From assembly GCA_024635675.1 (NCBI GenBank), contig JAGXIJ010000065.1, forward strand, positions 1-48,069: a stretch of 48,069 nucleotides of DNA, written 5' to 3'. Of the stretch, positions 38,538-48,069 are shown one piece after another. A program made the translations under genes and the position numbers. How positions within the stretch are numbered: position 1 is the stretch's first letter; every line of letters starts with the position of its first letter. The notes under the pieces were generated by a model. That model was not told where the DNA came from. It made no database searches and was given only the letters and a program-made list of their open reading frames with translations. Source of the DNA: Gillisia sp. (lineage in GTDB: Bacteria > Bacteroidota > Bacteroidia > Flavobacteriales > Flavobacteriaceae).

Positions 38538-40247
38538 TTACCCGATGATCATCCCGGCAATAGTTGCCGATAAAAGTGATGCAATGGTTCCACCTAATAA
38601 AGCCTTCATTCCAAATTCTGAAAGCACCTTTCGTTGTCCTGGGGCTAAGGAACCAATTCCTCCAATTTGTATTCCAATGGAAGCAAAATTCGCAAACCCA
38701 CAAAGCATATAAGTAGCCATGATAACCGATTTTTCATAGTTCAAACTTAACGCATTCATAGGATTTTTTAGATCTGCCAGTTGGATATAGCCAACAAATT
38801 CACTTGCTGCAAGCTTAATTCCTAGGAGTTGTCCCATAAGCATCATGTCCTCTTTTGCAACTCCAATAAGCCACATTAAGGGAGCAAATACAGTTCCCAG
38901 AATAGATTCTAAAGAGAATTTATCATAAGGAGTATAATCTGCCATCAGGAGATTTAAGCTGGTTATTCCTCCTATCCATCCTAATAAATAGTTGATCATT
39001 GCAATAAATGCAATAAAAACCAATAACATAGCTGCAACATTAGCGGCAAGTTTTAAACCTTCTGTAGTTCCATTGGCGATAGCATCTAAAATATTGGATC
39101 CTATTTTTTCTGAAGAAACTTCCACATTTGTGTTAATAGCTTCTATTTGCGGATATAATATCTTAGAAATAACGATCGCTCCCGGAGCTGCCATTACAGA
39201 GGCAGCTAAAAGATGCGTCGCAAAATGTAATCTCAGTTCAGGATCATCACCTCCAAGAAATCCTATATATGCAGCAAGTACACCACCTGCAACGGTGGCC
39301 ATCCCACCAATCATAACCAGCAGCATTTCAGAACGATTCATACGTTCCAAATAAGCTTTGATCATTAATGGAGCTTCTGTTTGCCCTAAAAATATATTTC
39401 CAGCAACACTTAAACTTTCAGCTCCAGAAATTCCCATGATCTTGGTTAGAACCTTAGCCATTCCTTTTACAACAATTTGGATAATTCCAAGGTAAAACAA
39501 AACAGAAGTCAATGCCGAAAAGAAAATAATAGTAGGGAGTACCTGAAATAAGAATATGAATCCGAAACTTTCTACATTCATCATTCCGCCTAATAAAAAC
39601 TCACTTCCAGCTCTTGTAAAGTCAAGGATTAAAACAAAAATCCCCCCAACGAATTCGAATATGTTTTTTACAAATGTAATTTTTAGAACTCCAATAGCGA
39701 GTAATAATTGTGCTCCTAAACCAATAAGAACGGTCTTCCAGTTAATAGATCTTCTGCTGCTACTAAATAGGAAAGCAATTAGTAGTAAGGAAACCATTCC
39801 TAAAACACCTCTGGAAACGCTGTTGAAAGAGATCCCGGCGCTAGGAATCATCTGTTTATTTGTGCTAACAGGGAGCACCTCCTCTATAGATAAAGGGGTT
39901 TCCTGAAAAGTATAAGTATTTGAGTTATCTGATAATTGAAGAGATCCTTCAGTTAATTCAGCAATTCTAAAATTCTTTATAGAATCTCCGGCAGGTTGAT
40001 TAAAGAAAAATACCAAAAGATTGTTTTGGTACAAATAATCTCCCTGTGCTTTTAATGTCTCATCTTTCTCTGAATTGATGGTAAATCGGCCATCTTCGAG
40101 GATCAAATTATCGTTAGAAGCAAATCCGGAAAGAGTTTGAGTGGTATCTTTTGCAGACTGGAAAGTCCAGGATTTTGAAATTGTTTGAGAATGTGCGGTA
40201 ATAATTCCGAATAAAATAAAGAACAGGCAACACCAGTATTTCTTCAT
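38538..40247 (-). CDS. nupC: NupC-type Na+/nucleoside cotransporter with secreted N-terminal domain
   Basis: 569 aa; signal peptide, about 120-aa soluble domain, then CNT motifs GQTEAPLMIKAYLERMNRSEML and CGFANFASIGIQIGG. Confidence 0.9.
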   Translation of the reverse strand: MKKYWCCLFFILFGIITAHSQTISKSWTFQSAKDTTQTLSGFASNDNLILEDGRFTINSEKDETLKAQGDYLYQNNLLVFFFNQPAGDSIKNFRIAELTEGSLQLSDNSNTYTFQETPLSIEEVLPVSTNKQMIPSAGISFNSVSRGVLGMVSLLLIAFLFSSSRRSINWKTVLIGLGAQLLLAIGVLKITFVKNIFEFVGGIFVLILDFTRAGSEFLLGGMMNVESFGFIFLFQVLPTIIFFSALTSVLFYLGIIQIVVKGMAKVLTKIMGISGAESLSVAGNIFLGQTEAPLMIKAYLERMNRSEMLLVMIGGMATVAGGVLAAYIGFLGGDDPELRLHFATHLLAASVMAAPGAIVISKILYPQIEAINTNVEVSSEKIGSNILDAIANGTTEGLKLAANVAAMLLVFIAFIAMINYLLGWIGGITSLNLLMADYTPYDKFSLESILGTVFAPLMWLIGVAKEDMMLMGQLLGIKLAASEFVGYIQLADLKNPMNALSLNYEKSVIMATYMLCGFANFASIGIQIGGIGSLAPGQRKVLSEFGMKALLGGTIASLLSATIAGMIIG

Positions 40248-40257
40248 AAATAACTAC

Positions 40258-40872
40258 TTATTTTCTTTTTGAAATCTCGTCTCTAATTCTGGCTGCCTTT
40301 TCATAATCCTCATTCTTAACTGCTTGTGCGAGTAGATCTTCAAGTTCTGACAGGGACATTTTTTTATAATCCACGCCTTCAGGTTCAATATTTTCGGCAA
40401 GTATATCATCTACTTCCGATATTTCTTTTGCGGTAGATGGGGTTAATGATCCAGATTCACCTTTTAAGAAAATACCTGCTTTATCCAGAATATTTTTATA
40501 GGTAAAAATAGGAGCATCAAACCGTAAAGCCAAGGCGATAGCATCGCTGGTACGTGCATCTATCACCTCTTCTATATTATCCCTTTCGCAAACAAGACTG
40601 GAATAAAATACTCCATCCACTAATTTATGTATTATCACTTGTTTAATGTTGATCGCATAACGGTCGCAAAAATTCTTGAATAGATCGTGGGTGAGAGGTC
40701 GTGGAGGTTTAATTTCCTTTTCTAGCGCTATGGCTATAGACTGTGCCTCAAAGGCTCCAATAACGATGGGGAGTTTTCTGTCCCCGTCTACTTCACTTAG
40801 AATAAGTGCGTAGGCGCCGTTTTGGGTTTGACTATAAGATATTCCTTTTATATTAAGGCGAATTAAACTCAT
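40258..40872 (-). CDS. Bifunctional nuclease (DUF151) with UvrB/UvrC C-terminal motif
   Basis: 204 aa; YALILSEVDGDRKLPIVIGAFEAQSIAIAL, DARTSDAIALALRF, C-terminal DLLAQAVKNEDYEKAARIRDEI. Confidence 0.92.
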   Translation of the reverse strand: MSLIRLNIKGISYSQTQNGAYALILSEVDGDRKLPIVIGAFEAQSIAIALEKEIKPPRPLTHDLFKNFCDRYAINIKQVIIHKLVDGVFYSSLVCERDNIEEVIDARTSDAIALALRFDAPIFTYKNILDKAGIFLKGESGSLTPSTAKEISEVDDILAENIEPEGVDYKKMSLSELEDLLAQAVKNEDYEKAARIRDEISKRK

Positions 40873-40885
40873 ATACCAATAATTG

Positions 40886-40936
40886 AAAAAGGCTTTCTAA
40901 ATAAGGACACAATACCAGATTTAGAAAGCCCTTTTA
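40886..40936 (-). terminator. Terminator-like hairpin after etfA
   Basis: GGCTTTCTAAAT / ATTTAGAAAGCC, minus-strand T-rich tail. Confidence 0.65.
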
Positions 40937-40956
40937 ATGCTCGCAAGTTAAAAAAA

Positions 40957-41925
40957 TTATGCGTTTTTAGCTTTAAATTCCTTTAGTTTTTCATTTAGTT
41001 TCGGAACAATATCAAAGGCATCACCAACTACTCCATAATCTGCAGCTTTAAAAAATGGTGCTTCAGGATCATTATTGATAACAACTTTCACTTTTGAAGA
41101 GTTAATACCTGCTAAATGTTGGATAGCACCGGAAATTCCAATTGCTATATATAAATTGGCGGCAACAGGTTTTCCTGTTTGCCCAACGTGCTCACTATGA
41201 GGTCTCCAGCCCATATCGCTCACTGGCTTAGAACATGCTGTTGCTGCTCCTAATGTTTCGGCAAGATCCTCGATCATTCCCCAGTTCTCAGGACCCTTAA
41301 GTCCTCTTCCTCCAGAAACAACAATTTCTGCATCTGCAATTGTCACCTTATCTTTTGCTTTATCTACATTGATAACATTAACAGAAAAATCTTCTTCCGA
41401 TAAATTTGGAGAAAAATCTTCAGCAGTCGCAGCACCTTGAGATTCTTTTACGCCAAAAGCGTTTTTGGAAACACCTATAATCTTAATGTCGGTATCTATT
41501 TTGGTGAAATTGAAAGCTTTATTAGTAAAGGCAGTCCTTTTAACTACGAAAGGGCTGGCTCCTTCTGGGATAGCAACAACATTAGAAGCGTATCCTGCAT
41601 TTAAATGTACAGCCAAAAGAGGTGCGAGATATTTGCTGTTCGCACTCTGGCTAACAACTACAACCTTAGTTCCTTCTTTCTCTGCCGCTTGCTTTAAAGC
41701 ATCAGCATAAGCTTCGGCATTGAAATTCTTTAATTTTGAATTATTTATTTTCAAAACTTTGTCTACTCCATAAGTAGCAAGTTCTGAAACATCTTCAGTA
41801 TTAAATGTAACTCCTGTAACAGTAGTTCCAAGCATTTGTGCAACTTCTTTAGCATAAGAAGCTACTTCCAGGGATGCTGTTTTAAATTTTCCTTCTTCTG
41901 ATTCTATATAAACTAAAACTGACAT
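40957..41925 (-). CDS. etfA: Electron transfer flavoprotein alpha subunit
   Basis: 322 aa; VVSGGRGLKGPENW, HSEHVGQTGKPVAANLYIAIGISGAIQHLAG, VINNDPEAPFFKAADYGVVGD. Confidence 0.96.
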   Translation of the reverse strand: MSVLVYIESEEGKFKTASLEVASYAKEVAQMLGTTVTGVTFNTEDVSELATYGVDKVLKINNSKLKNFNAEAYADALKQAAEKEGTKVVVVSQSANSKYLAPLLAVHLNAGYASNVVAIPEGASPFVVKRTAFTNKAFNFTKIDTDIKIIGVSKNAFGVKESQGAATAEDFSPNLSEEDFSVNVINVDKAKDKVTIADAEIVVSGGRGLKGPENWGMIEDLAETLGAATACSKPVSDMGWRPHSEHVGQTGKPVAANLYIAIGISGAIQHLAGINSSKVKVVINNDPEAPFFKAADYGVVGDAFDIVPKLNEKLKEFKAKNA

Positions 41926-42000
41926 GTTTTTTATTTTTATTTGTTGTGGATATTTAATTTTTTACGTCATTTCGGCTTTTTTGAAGCCTTCAATAAGTAA

Positions 42001-42747
42001 TTAGATCACTTTTGCTTCTTTATGAAGTAACTGGATCAATTCGTCTAAGTTATCTGGATCCACTAATTTAACGGCTCCTTTAGGAGCTGGTTTTTCAAAT
42101 TTCTCAGCTTCTGTATGTACAGTAACATCTACCGGTTCTACAACATTTAATGGCTTCTTTCTGGCCATCATGATCCCTCTCATATTAGGGATTTTAAGAT
42201 CGCTTTCTTCTACTAATCCTTTTTGTCCTCCAATAACCAATGGTAATTTTGCAGAAACGGTTTCTTTTCCACCATCGATTTCTCTAATAGCTTTTGCCTC
42301 ATTTCCGTCAACTTCAAGTCCAATACAAGTATTTACAAAATTAGCTTCTAATAAAGCAGCAAGCATTCCGGGAACCATTCCTCCATTATAATCTATAGAT
42401 TCACGTCCGGCAATAATAAGATCATAGCCTCCTTCCTTTGCAACATTTGCAAGTTGCTTGGCAACCTGAAAACCATCTGTTGCAGGAGTATTTACTCTAA
42501 TTGCACTATCTGCACCAATTGCCAATGCCTTTCTTAAGGTAGGCTCAGTTTCTGGACCCCCAACATTTATTACATCTACAGAAGCTCCTTGTTTTTCTTT
42601 GAACCACATAGCACGGGTAAGACCAAATTCGTCATTCGGATTTATTACGAACTGCACTCCATTGGTGTCAAATTGGGTATTGTTGTCTGTAAAGTTAATC
42701 TTGGACGTAGTGTCCGGTACGTGGCTTATACACACTAATATTTTCAT
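42001..42747 (-). CDS. etfB: Electron transfer flavoprotein beta subunit
   Basis: 248 aa; KILVCISHVPDTTSKINF, INPNDEFGLTRAMWFKE, AGRESIDYNGGMVPGMLAALL. Confidence 0.96.
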   Translation of the reverse strand: MKILVCISHVPDTTSKINFTDNNTQFDTNGVQFVINPNDEFGLTRAMWFKEKQGASVDVINVGGPETEPTLRKALAIGADSAIRVNTPATDGFQVAKQLANVAKEGGYDLIIAGRESIDYNGGMVPGMLAALLEANFVNTCIGLEVDGNEAKAIREIDGGKETVSAKLPLVIGGQKGLVEESDLKIPNMRGIMMARKKPLNVVEPVDVTVHTEAEKFEKPAPKGAVKLVDPDNLDELIQLLHKEAKVI

Positions 42748-42808
42748 TTATATTGTCTTTTTAAAAGTTTTTTTTCGTAATCACGAAGATAGGCAAATTT
42801 ATAGAAAT

Positions 42809-42830
42809 TTTACTATGCATGCATAGTAAA
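42809..42830. promoter_or_regulatory. 22-bp perfect palindrome in the etfB/pdhB divergent region
   Basis: TTTACTATGCATGCATAGTAAA; minus-strand TAAATTTG (42794-42801) lies just downstream toward etfB. Confidence 0.6.
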
Positions 42831-42919
42831 TATTTTATCCCGAAGATGCACTATAAACTTTTGTGAATTACTATTTTTGTTTTTTTTAAGCGATACATTT
42901 AACAGCATAGATAATTAGA

Positions 42920-43897
42920 ATGAAAACAATTCAATTCAGAGAAGCAATTCAGCAGGCCATGAGCGAAGAAATGCGCTTAGATGATACTATTTACCTAATG
43001 GGTGAAGAAGTGGCAGAATATAATGGTGCTTATAAAGCGTCTAAAGGGATGTTAGATGAATTTGGTCCGGACCGTGTGATAGACACCCCGATCTCTGAAC
43101 TTGGTTTCACCGGAATTGGAATTGGAAGTGCTATGAATGGAAATAGACCTATTATAGAGTTTATGACCTTCAACTTTGCCCTTGTAGGAATAGATCAAAT
43201 CATCAACAACGCAGCAAAAATGCGCCAGATGAGTGGTGGACAATTCAATATTCCAATCGTATTTAGAGGGCCAACAGGCTCTGCAGGGCAATTGGGAGCT
43301 ACCCACTCTCAAGCTTTTGAAAGCTGGTTTGCAAACTGTCCAGGCTTAAAAGTTGTTGTACCTTCCAATCCTTACGATGCAAAAGGATTATTAAAAGCGG
43401 CAATTCGTGATGATGATCCTGTGATCTTTATGGAAAGTGAGCAGATGTATGGCGATAAAGGGGAAGTGCCGGAAGAAGATTATGTAATTCCAATTGGAGT
43501 AGCAGATATTAAGAGAGAAGGAACAGACGTTACTATCGTATCTTTTGGAAAGATCATCAAGGAAGCTTATAAAGCAGCAGATGAACTGGAAAAAGATGGG
43601 ATTTCTTGTGAAATTATTGATTTGCGTACCGTAAGACCTTTGGATTACGAGACAGTATTAAAATCGGTTAAAAAAACAAATAGATTAGTGATATTGGAAG
43701 AAGCATGGCCATTTGGAAATGTTGCTACAGAGCTCACTTATCAAGTTCAGGAAAAAGCCTTTGACTACTTAGATGCCCCTATAATAAAGATCAATACCGC
43801 AGATACTCCGGCTCCTTATTCTCCGGAATTATTAAAAAACTGGTTACCAAACAGTGAAGATGTTGTTAAAGCTGTAAGAAAGGTGCTTTACAAGTAA
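42920..43897 (+). CDS. pdhB: Pyruvate dehydrogenase E1 component, beta subunit
   Basis: 325 aa; MGEEVAEYNGAYKASKGMLDEFGPDRVIDTPISELGFTGIGIGSAMNG. Confidence 0.95.
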   Translation: MKTIQFREAIQQAMSEEMRLDDTIYLMGEEVAEYNGAYKASKGMLDEFGPDRVIDTPISELGFTGIGIGSAMNGNRPIIEFMTFNFALVGIDQIINNAAKMRQMSGGQFNIPIVFRGPTGSAGQLGATHSQAFESWFANCPGLKVVVPSNPYDAKGLLKAAIRDDDPVIFMESEQMYGDKGEVPEEDYVIPIGVADIKREGTDVTIVSFGKIIKEAYKAADELEKDGISCEIIDLRTVRPLDYETVLKSVKKTNRLVILEEAWPFGNVATELTYQVQEKAFDYLDAPIIKINTADTPAPYSPELLKNWLPNSEDVVKAVRKVLYK

Positions 43898-43919
43898 TCT
43901 TATAAACATATCTTTGCCG

Positions 43920-43948
43920 CTCCATCTTAATAGATGGAGTTTTTTTTT
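43920..43948 (+). terminator. Rho-independent terminator after pdhB
   Basis: CTCCATCT-TAAT-AGATGGAG followed by 9 T. Confidence 0.88.
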
Positions 43949-43956
43949 GCCTAAAT

Positions 43957-46446
43957 ATGAAAAATACCCTTTTATTTGCCTGCCTTGTTATTAGCGTTTT
44001 TCAAGCCTGGTCGCAAACTAGAATTAGTGGAACGCTTGTAGATGAGACAGATACTCCAATTCCCTTTGCAAATGTTATTTTTTTAAGTACTTCTGAAGGA
44101 ATTACAACTACAGAAAATGGTTCTTTTTATTTAACATCCAATAAGGACCAGCCAACTGTAGAATTCTCCTTTGTAGGATATCAAACTAAAATATTACCTC
44201 TTGAAAAAGGAGATAATCTCAATTTAAAGGTTGTTTTAAAGGAAATGACTGAGTCTTTAGGGGAAGTAATGATCTATCAAGGAAAAACTTCCAAAAAAAA
44301 TAATCCTGCATTGGACATTCTTCGGAAGATCTGGGAAAACAAAAGACAGAATGGAGTAAAGAAATTCGATCAATACGAATACCGTAAATACGAAAAACTG
44401 GAATTCGACCTTAATAAGATAGATAGCACTTTAATTAATAGTCGAATTTTTAATGGGATGGAATTCATATTTAAAGATTTGGATACTAACCGAATTACCG
44501 GAAAAACCTATTTACCGGTTTTTTTAAATGAAGCGGTTTCCAAAGTTTATGGCGATAAAAAATCTGGAAAGATTAAAGAAGATCTGTTAGGAAATAAGAA
44601 TTCAGGATTTAGCAACAATCAACTTTTAATTTCTACCGTAAAAGATATTTATTCTGAAATAGATATTTACGAGAACTACCTTAAGTTTTTCGATAAGAGT
44701 TTTATAAGTCCGCTTTCCACCACCGGTATTAACAATTATAATTATGTGTTAGCAGATAGTTCCTTTGTTGGAGATAAATGGTGTTATAAGATTAATTATT
44801 ACCCAAGAAGAAAAAATGAGTTAACCTTTAAGGGAGATTTCTGGGTAAACGATACTACTTGGGCTGTAAAGAAAATAAATCTTGAAATGGCCGAAGATGC
44901 CAATATAAACTGGGTAAAAGGAGTTTATATAGAACAGGATTTCGATGTTTTAAATGATTCTATTTTCTTAATTACCAGAGATTTTTTTCAAGTAGACTTT
45001 TCTCTTCGAGACAAAGAAAATGCGCGAGGAATTTACGGAAAAAGAACGGTGCTTTACGACGATTATAAGTTCAATATTAAAAAACCTTTGCAATTTTATG
45101 AGCAACGGGTGATAGAATTTAAGCAGGAAGTATATAATAGAGACGATGAGTTTTGGAAGAAGAATCGCTTAGAAGAATTAAACGGTGACGAGCGAGGGGT
45201 TTATAAAATGCTGGATACTTTGCAAAATGTAAAAGCATTTAAACGATTGTATAATTTAACCACCACCTTATCTTCAGGGTACATAGAATTCAACGGGTTC
45301 GATTACGGGCCGGTTTACGCCACCTTAGGTTTTAATGATGTAGAAGGATTTAGATTAAGAGGAGGTGGAAGAACTTATTTCAGCGAAAACGATCCATGGA
45401 GAATAGAAGGCTATGGCGCTTATGGATTTAAGGACAAGAAATTTAAATATGGCATTGCAGGAAAAGTATTGCTGGACAAAAAAATGAGAATTATTGCAAC
45501 GGCTGGAAACAGGCGAGATATCGAGCAATTAGGAACCAGCCTCACCAATACCACCGATGTGCTTGGACGAAGTCTGGCTTCTTCATCTCTTATTAATGTT
45601 GGAGATAACGATAAATTGAGTTCCATTAACCTTTCGGTAGTAAGTCTAGAAATTGAACCCATTAAGAATTTTACCTTTAGATTGGCTAGATCTTACAGGA
45701 TCTTAAAACCAGCCTCGCCAACATTTAGTTTAGATTTTTATGCAGATGAAGCGCTTACTCAAATAGATTCAGAAATTAATCAGACGGAAATATCTACAAT
45801 TTTCACCTACACCCCGGGAAGAGAAACCACCGGGTTTGGAGTGGATAGAAATATTATAAATGGAGGAGATTTTCCAACGTTTTTTTTAAATTACAGTTTG
45901 GGAGTTAAGGATGTTTTTGAAAGTGATTTTAATTATAAAAAGCTCCAATTTTTTTACAATCAGCCGTTATTAGTTGGTGGTTTTGGAAAAGCCAATGTAA
46001 GCATAGAAGCAGGAAAAACCTTTGGAGAAGTCCCACTTGGGTTATTAAGTGTAGTACCTGGAAATCAGACTTATTTTGCCCTTTACAATACTTTTCCGCT
46101 ACTTAATTTCTACGAATTTGTTACAGATACTTATTTAGCTGTTCACGTTGAGCACAACTTCAACGGAAGATTGTTTTCTAGAATTCCTGTACTACGCGAC
46201 CTTAACTTAAGGGAGATTGTGGGGGTTCGAGGAGTTTATGGAGAAATATCTGAAGCAAATAAAAATATAGATGCTTCCGGATTGCCGTTAATAGCACCGG
46301 ATTCTGAACCTTATTGGGAGTATAGTGTTGGGATTGGAAACATCTTTAAATTCCTTAGAATAGACGCCCATTTTAGAGGAAATTATTTTGATAATCCGGA
46401 TGCCAGAAGCTTTGGAGTAACAGCTTCCTTCGGATTTCATTTTTAA
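43957..46446 (+). CDS. DUF5686 / carboxypeptidase-like regulatory domain outer-membrane protein
   Basis: 829 aa; signal peptide, ISGTLVDETDTPIPFANVIFLSTSEGITTTENGSFYL, C-terminal beta-barrel ending in aromatic F. Confidence 0.88.
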   Translation: MKNTLLFACLVISVFQAWSQTRISGTLVDETDTPIPFANVIFLSTSEGITTTENGSFYLTSNKDQPTVEFSFVGYQTKILPLEKGDNLNLKVVLKEMTESLGEVMIYQGKTSKKNNPALDILRKIWENKRQNGVKKFDQYEYRKYEKLEFDLNKIDSTLINSRIFNGMEFIFKDLDTNRITGKTYLPVFLNEAVSKVYGDKKSGKIKEDLLGNKNSGFSNNQLLISTVKDIYSEIDIYENYLKFFDKSFISPLSTTGINNYNYVLADSSFVGDKWCYKINYYPRRKNELTFKGDFWVNDTTWAVKKINLEMAEDANINWVKGVYIEQDFDVLNDSIFLITRDFFQVDFSLRDKENARGIYGKRTVLYDDYKFNIKKPLQFYEQRVIEFKQEVYNRDDEFWKKNRLEELNGDERGVYKMLDTLQNVKAFKRLYNLTTTLSSGYIEFNGFDYGPVYATLGFNDVEGFRLRGGGRTYFSENDPWRIEGYGAYGFKDKKFKYGIAGKVLLDKKMRIIATAGNRRDIEQLGTSLTNTTDVLGRSLASSSLINVGDNDKLSSINLSVVSLEIEPIKNFTFRLARSYRILKPASPTFSLDFYADEALTQIDSEINQTEISTIFTYTPGRETTGFGVDRNIINGGDFPTFFLNYSLGVKDVFESDFNYKKLQFFYNQPLLVGGFGKANVSIEAGKTFGEVPLGLLSVVPGNQTYFALYNTFPLLNFYEFVTDTYLAVHVEHNFNGRLFSRIPVLRDLNLREIVGVRGVYGEISEANKNIDASGLPLIAPDSEPYWEYSVGIGNIFKFLRIDAHFRGNYFDNPDARSFGVTASFGFHF

Positions 46447-46471
46447 CACCCACTATAAGAGGATAAATTAC

Positions 46472-46479
46472 TATATTTG
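46472..46479 (+). promoter_or_regulatory. Candidate -7 element TATATTTG upstream of ppa
   Basis: Exact TAnnTTTG 34 nt upstream of ATG 46513. Confidence 0.45.
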
Positions 46480-46512
46480 CCGCCTGAAAAATTTGAATAA
46501 AAAAGATAGAAA

Positions 46513-47025
46513 ATGTCAGAGACTTTTGATGTATTGATAGAGATCCCAAAGGGGAGTAGAAACAAATATGAGTATGATTTTGAATTAAAGAAAGTTCGTT
46601 ACGATCGAATGATCTTTTCTTCGATGATGTACCCAGCAGATTACGGATTTATTCCCAACACACTTGCGTTGGACAGTGATCCTTTAGATGTATTGGTATT
46701 GGTAGCAGAGCCTACTTTTCCTGGAATTGTAATGGAAGTTAAGCCAATTGGAGTGTTCCACATGGCCGATGAAAAAGGACCGGATGAAAAAATTATTTGT
46801 GTTCCTGTTTCCGATCCAATTTGGAATAGGCTTAATGATTTATCGGATGTGAATGGTCACTTGCTTAAAGAGATCGAGCATTTCTTTAAAGTTTATAAAG
46901 ATCTTGAGAAAAAGAAAGTTGATGTTGGCGGATGGGGAGATGCAGATGAAGCTAAAGAAATCATCAAGCAATGTATCGAACGATATAAGAATTATGAAGG
47001 GGATAAAGAGAGATTCGGGATATAA
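46513..47025 (+). CDS. ppa: Inorganic pyrophosphatase (family I, soluble)
   Basis: 170 aa; IEIPKGSRNKYEYDFELKKVRYDR, YPADYGFIPNTLALDSDPLDVLVL. Confidence 0.96.
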   Translation: MSETFDVLIEIPKGSRNKYEYDFELKKVRYDRMIFSSMMYPADYGFIPNTLALDSDPLDVLVLVAEPTFPGIVMEVKPIGVFHMADEKGPDEKIICVPVSDPIWNRLNDLSDVNGHLLKEIEHFFKVYKDLEKKKVDVGGWGDADEAKEIIKQCIERYKNYEGDKERFGI

Positions 47026-47056
47026 GCGAATATTTTCTTATAAATAGTGAATAATT

Positions 47057-47090
47057 AAAAGCAATAACTCTAAAAAGTTATTGCTTTTTT
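47057..47090 (+). terminator. Rho-independent terminator after ppa
   Basis: AAAAGCAATAACT / AGTTATTGCTTTT followed by T tract. Confidence 0.85.
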
Positions 47091-47144
47091 ATTTATCATT
47101 GATTTTGCTACATTAGCGGCATTAACTAAAATTTAACTATCTCT

Positions 47145-48069
47145 ATGGAATCAATGATTATCTATGCTCCAATTATTCTAGCTTTAATTGGCCTTATTTA
47201 TATGTGGGTTAAAAGATCCTGGGTTTTAAAACAGGATGCCGGTGACGGAAAGATGAAAGAAATTTCAGATCATATCTATGAAGGCGCCCTTGCCTTTTTG
47301 AATGCCGAATATAAACTTCTAGCTATTTTTGTATTAATTGTAAGTGTTGCCCTTGCCGTAGTTTCCTTTGTGGTTCCTACAACTCACTGGTTAATAGTAA
47401 TCGCTTTTATTTTTGGAGCCTTTTTCTCTGCTCTGGCAGGAAATATGGGGATGAAAATAGCCACAAAAACAAATGTTAGAACTACACAAGCTGCAAAAAC
47501 TAGTTTGCCAAATGCCTTAGGAGTTTCTTTTGGCGGTGGTACCGTGATGGGTCTTGGAGTTGCAGGACTTGCAGTTTTAGGTTTAACATCTTTCTTTATA
47601 TTATTCTTCAATTACTTTATGGGAGGTGTTTGGACCTCCACCTCAGATATGACGATTGTATTGGAAACACTAGCAGGATTCTCTCTTGGAGCTGAATCTA
47701 TTGCCTTGTTTGCGCGTGTAGGTGGTGGAATTTATACCAAAGCAGCAGATGTTGGGGCCGATCTTGTTGGAAAAGTCGAAGCAGGAATTCCTGAAGATGA
47801 TCCTCGAAACCCTGCAACGATCGCAGATAATGTTGGAGACAACGTAGGTGATGTTGCCGGGATGGGAGCCGATCTTTTTGGTTCTTACGTTGCAACAGTA
47901 TTAGCTGCCATGGTTCTTGGTAATTATGTGATCAAGGATATGGGCGGAAGTATAGATGATGTTTTTGGCGGAATTGGCCCAGTTTTATTACCAATGGCTA
48001 TTGCCGGTGCAGGGATAATTATCTCCATGATTGGTACCATGTTAGTTAAAATAAGTAGTAACAACGCCA
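47145..48069 (+). CDS. hppA: Membrane-bound (H+/Na+-translocating) pyrophosphatase, 3' truncated by window end
   Basis: MESMIIYAPIILALIGLIYMWVKRSW..., ARVGGGIYTKAADVGADLVGKVEAGIPEDDPRNPATIADNVGDNVGDVAGMGADLFGSY; open through window end, not in the ORF track. Confidence 0.96.
   Translation, partial: MESMIIYAPIILALIGLIYMWVKRSWVLKQDAGDGKMKEISDHIYEGALAFLNAEYKLLAIFVLIVSVALAVVSFVVPTTHWLIVIAFIFGAFFSALAGNMGMKIATKTNVRTTQAAKTSLPNALGVSFGGGTVMGLGVAGLAVLGLTSFFILFFNYFMGGVWTSTSDMTIVLETLAGFSLGAESIALFARVGGGIYTKAADVGADLVGKVEAGIPEDDPRNPATIADNVGDNVGDVAGMGADLFGSYVATVLAAMVLGNYVIKDMGGSIDDVFGGIGPVLLPMAIAGAGIIISMIGTMLVKISSNNA

Noticed and set aside
38992-39906. Antisense ORFs of 116-120 aa within nupC
   Set aside because: Compositional shadows of the transmembrane coding sequence on the opposite strand.
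47384-47895. Minus-strand ORFs in the pyrophosphatase region
   Set aside because: Opposite strand of the clear membrane pyrophosphatase reading frame, which itself was not in the track because it runs off the window.

Overview
This 48 kb window is a chromosomal segment from a low-GC Bacteroidetes bacterium, most likely a Flavobacteriaceae member. That placement is inferred from gene families, TAnnTTTG-type promoters and small SCR-lipobox lipoproteins; no database was searched. Most of it is core gene content: GH3-like protein, AsmA, trmL, slipin, an HPPK-deoxynucleoside kinase fusion, mutS, tRNA-Gly and tRNA-Leu, kdtA, fabD, dihydrofolate reductase, egtB/egtD, thyA, nupC, etfBA, pdhB, ppa and the start of a membrane pyrophosphatase. 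The most interesting region is about 18.4-25.6 kb. It holds a LexA/CI-like S24 repressor with an intact Ala-Gly cleavage site and Ser/Lys dyad, divergent from a dinB-dnaE-like operon. Three GGAATnATTCC-type palindromes lie in the shared regulatory region. A possible 43-aa basic ORF follows dnaE, and five small SCR[D/E] acidic lipoproteins flank the locus, one of them a 39-aa ORF absent from the supplied track. This looks like a non-canonical SOS/translesion mutagenesis island. Other notable signals are a partial duplication of the tRNA-Gly 3' end, palindromic operator candidates at egtB and at etfB/pdhB, dispersed-type repeats at 2.5-2.8 kb, and a GIY-YIG-like pattern in a DUF2797-type protein. 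No CRISPR array, transposase, rRNA or prophage was seen.
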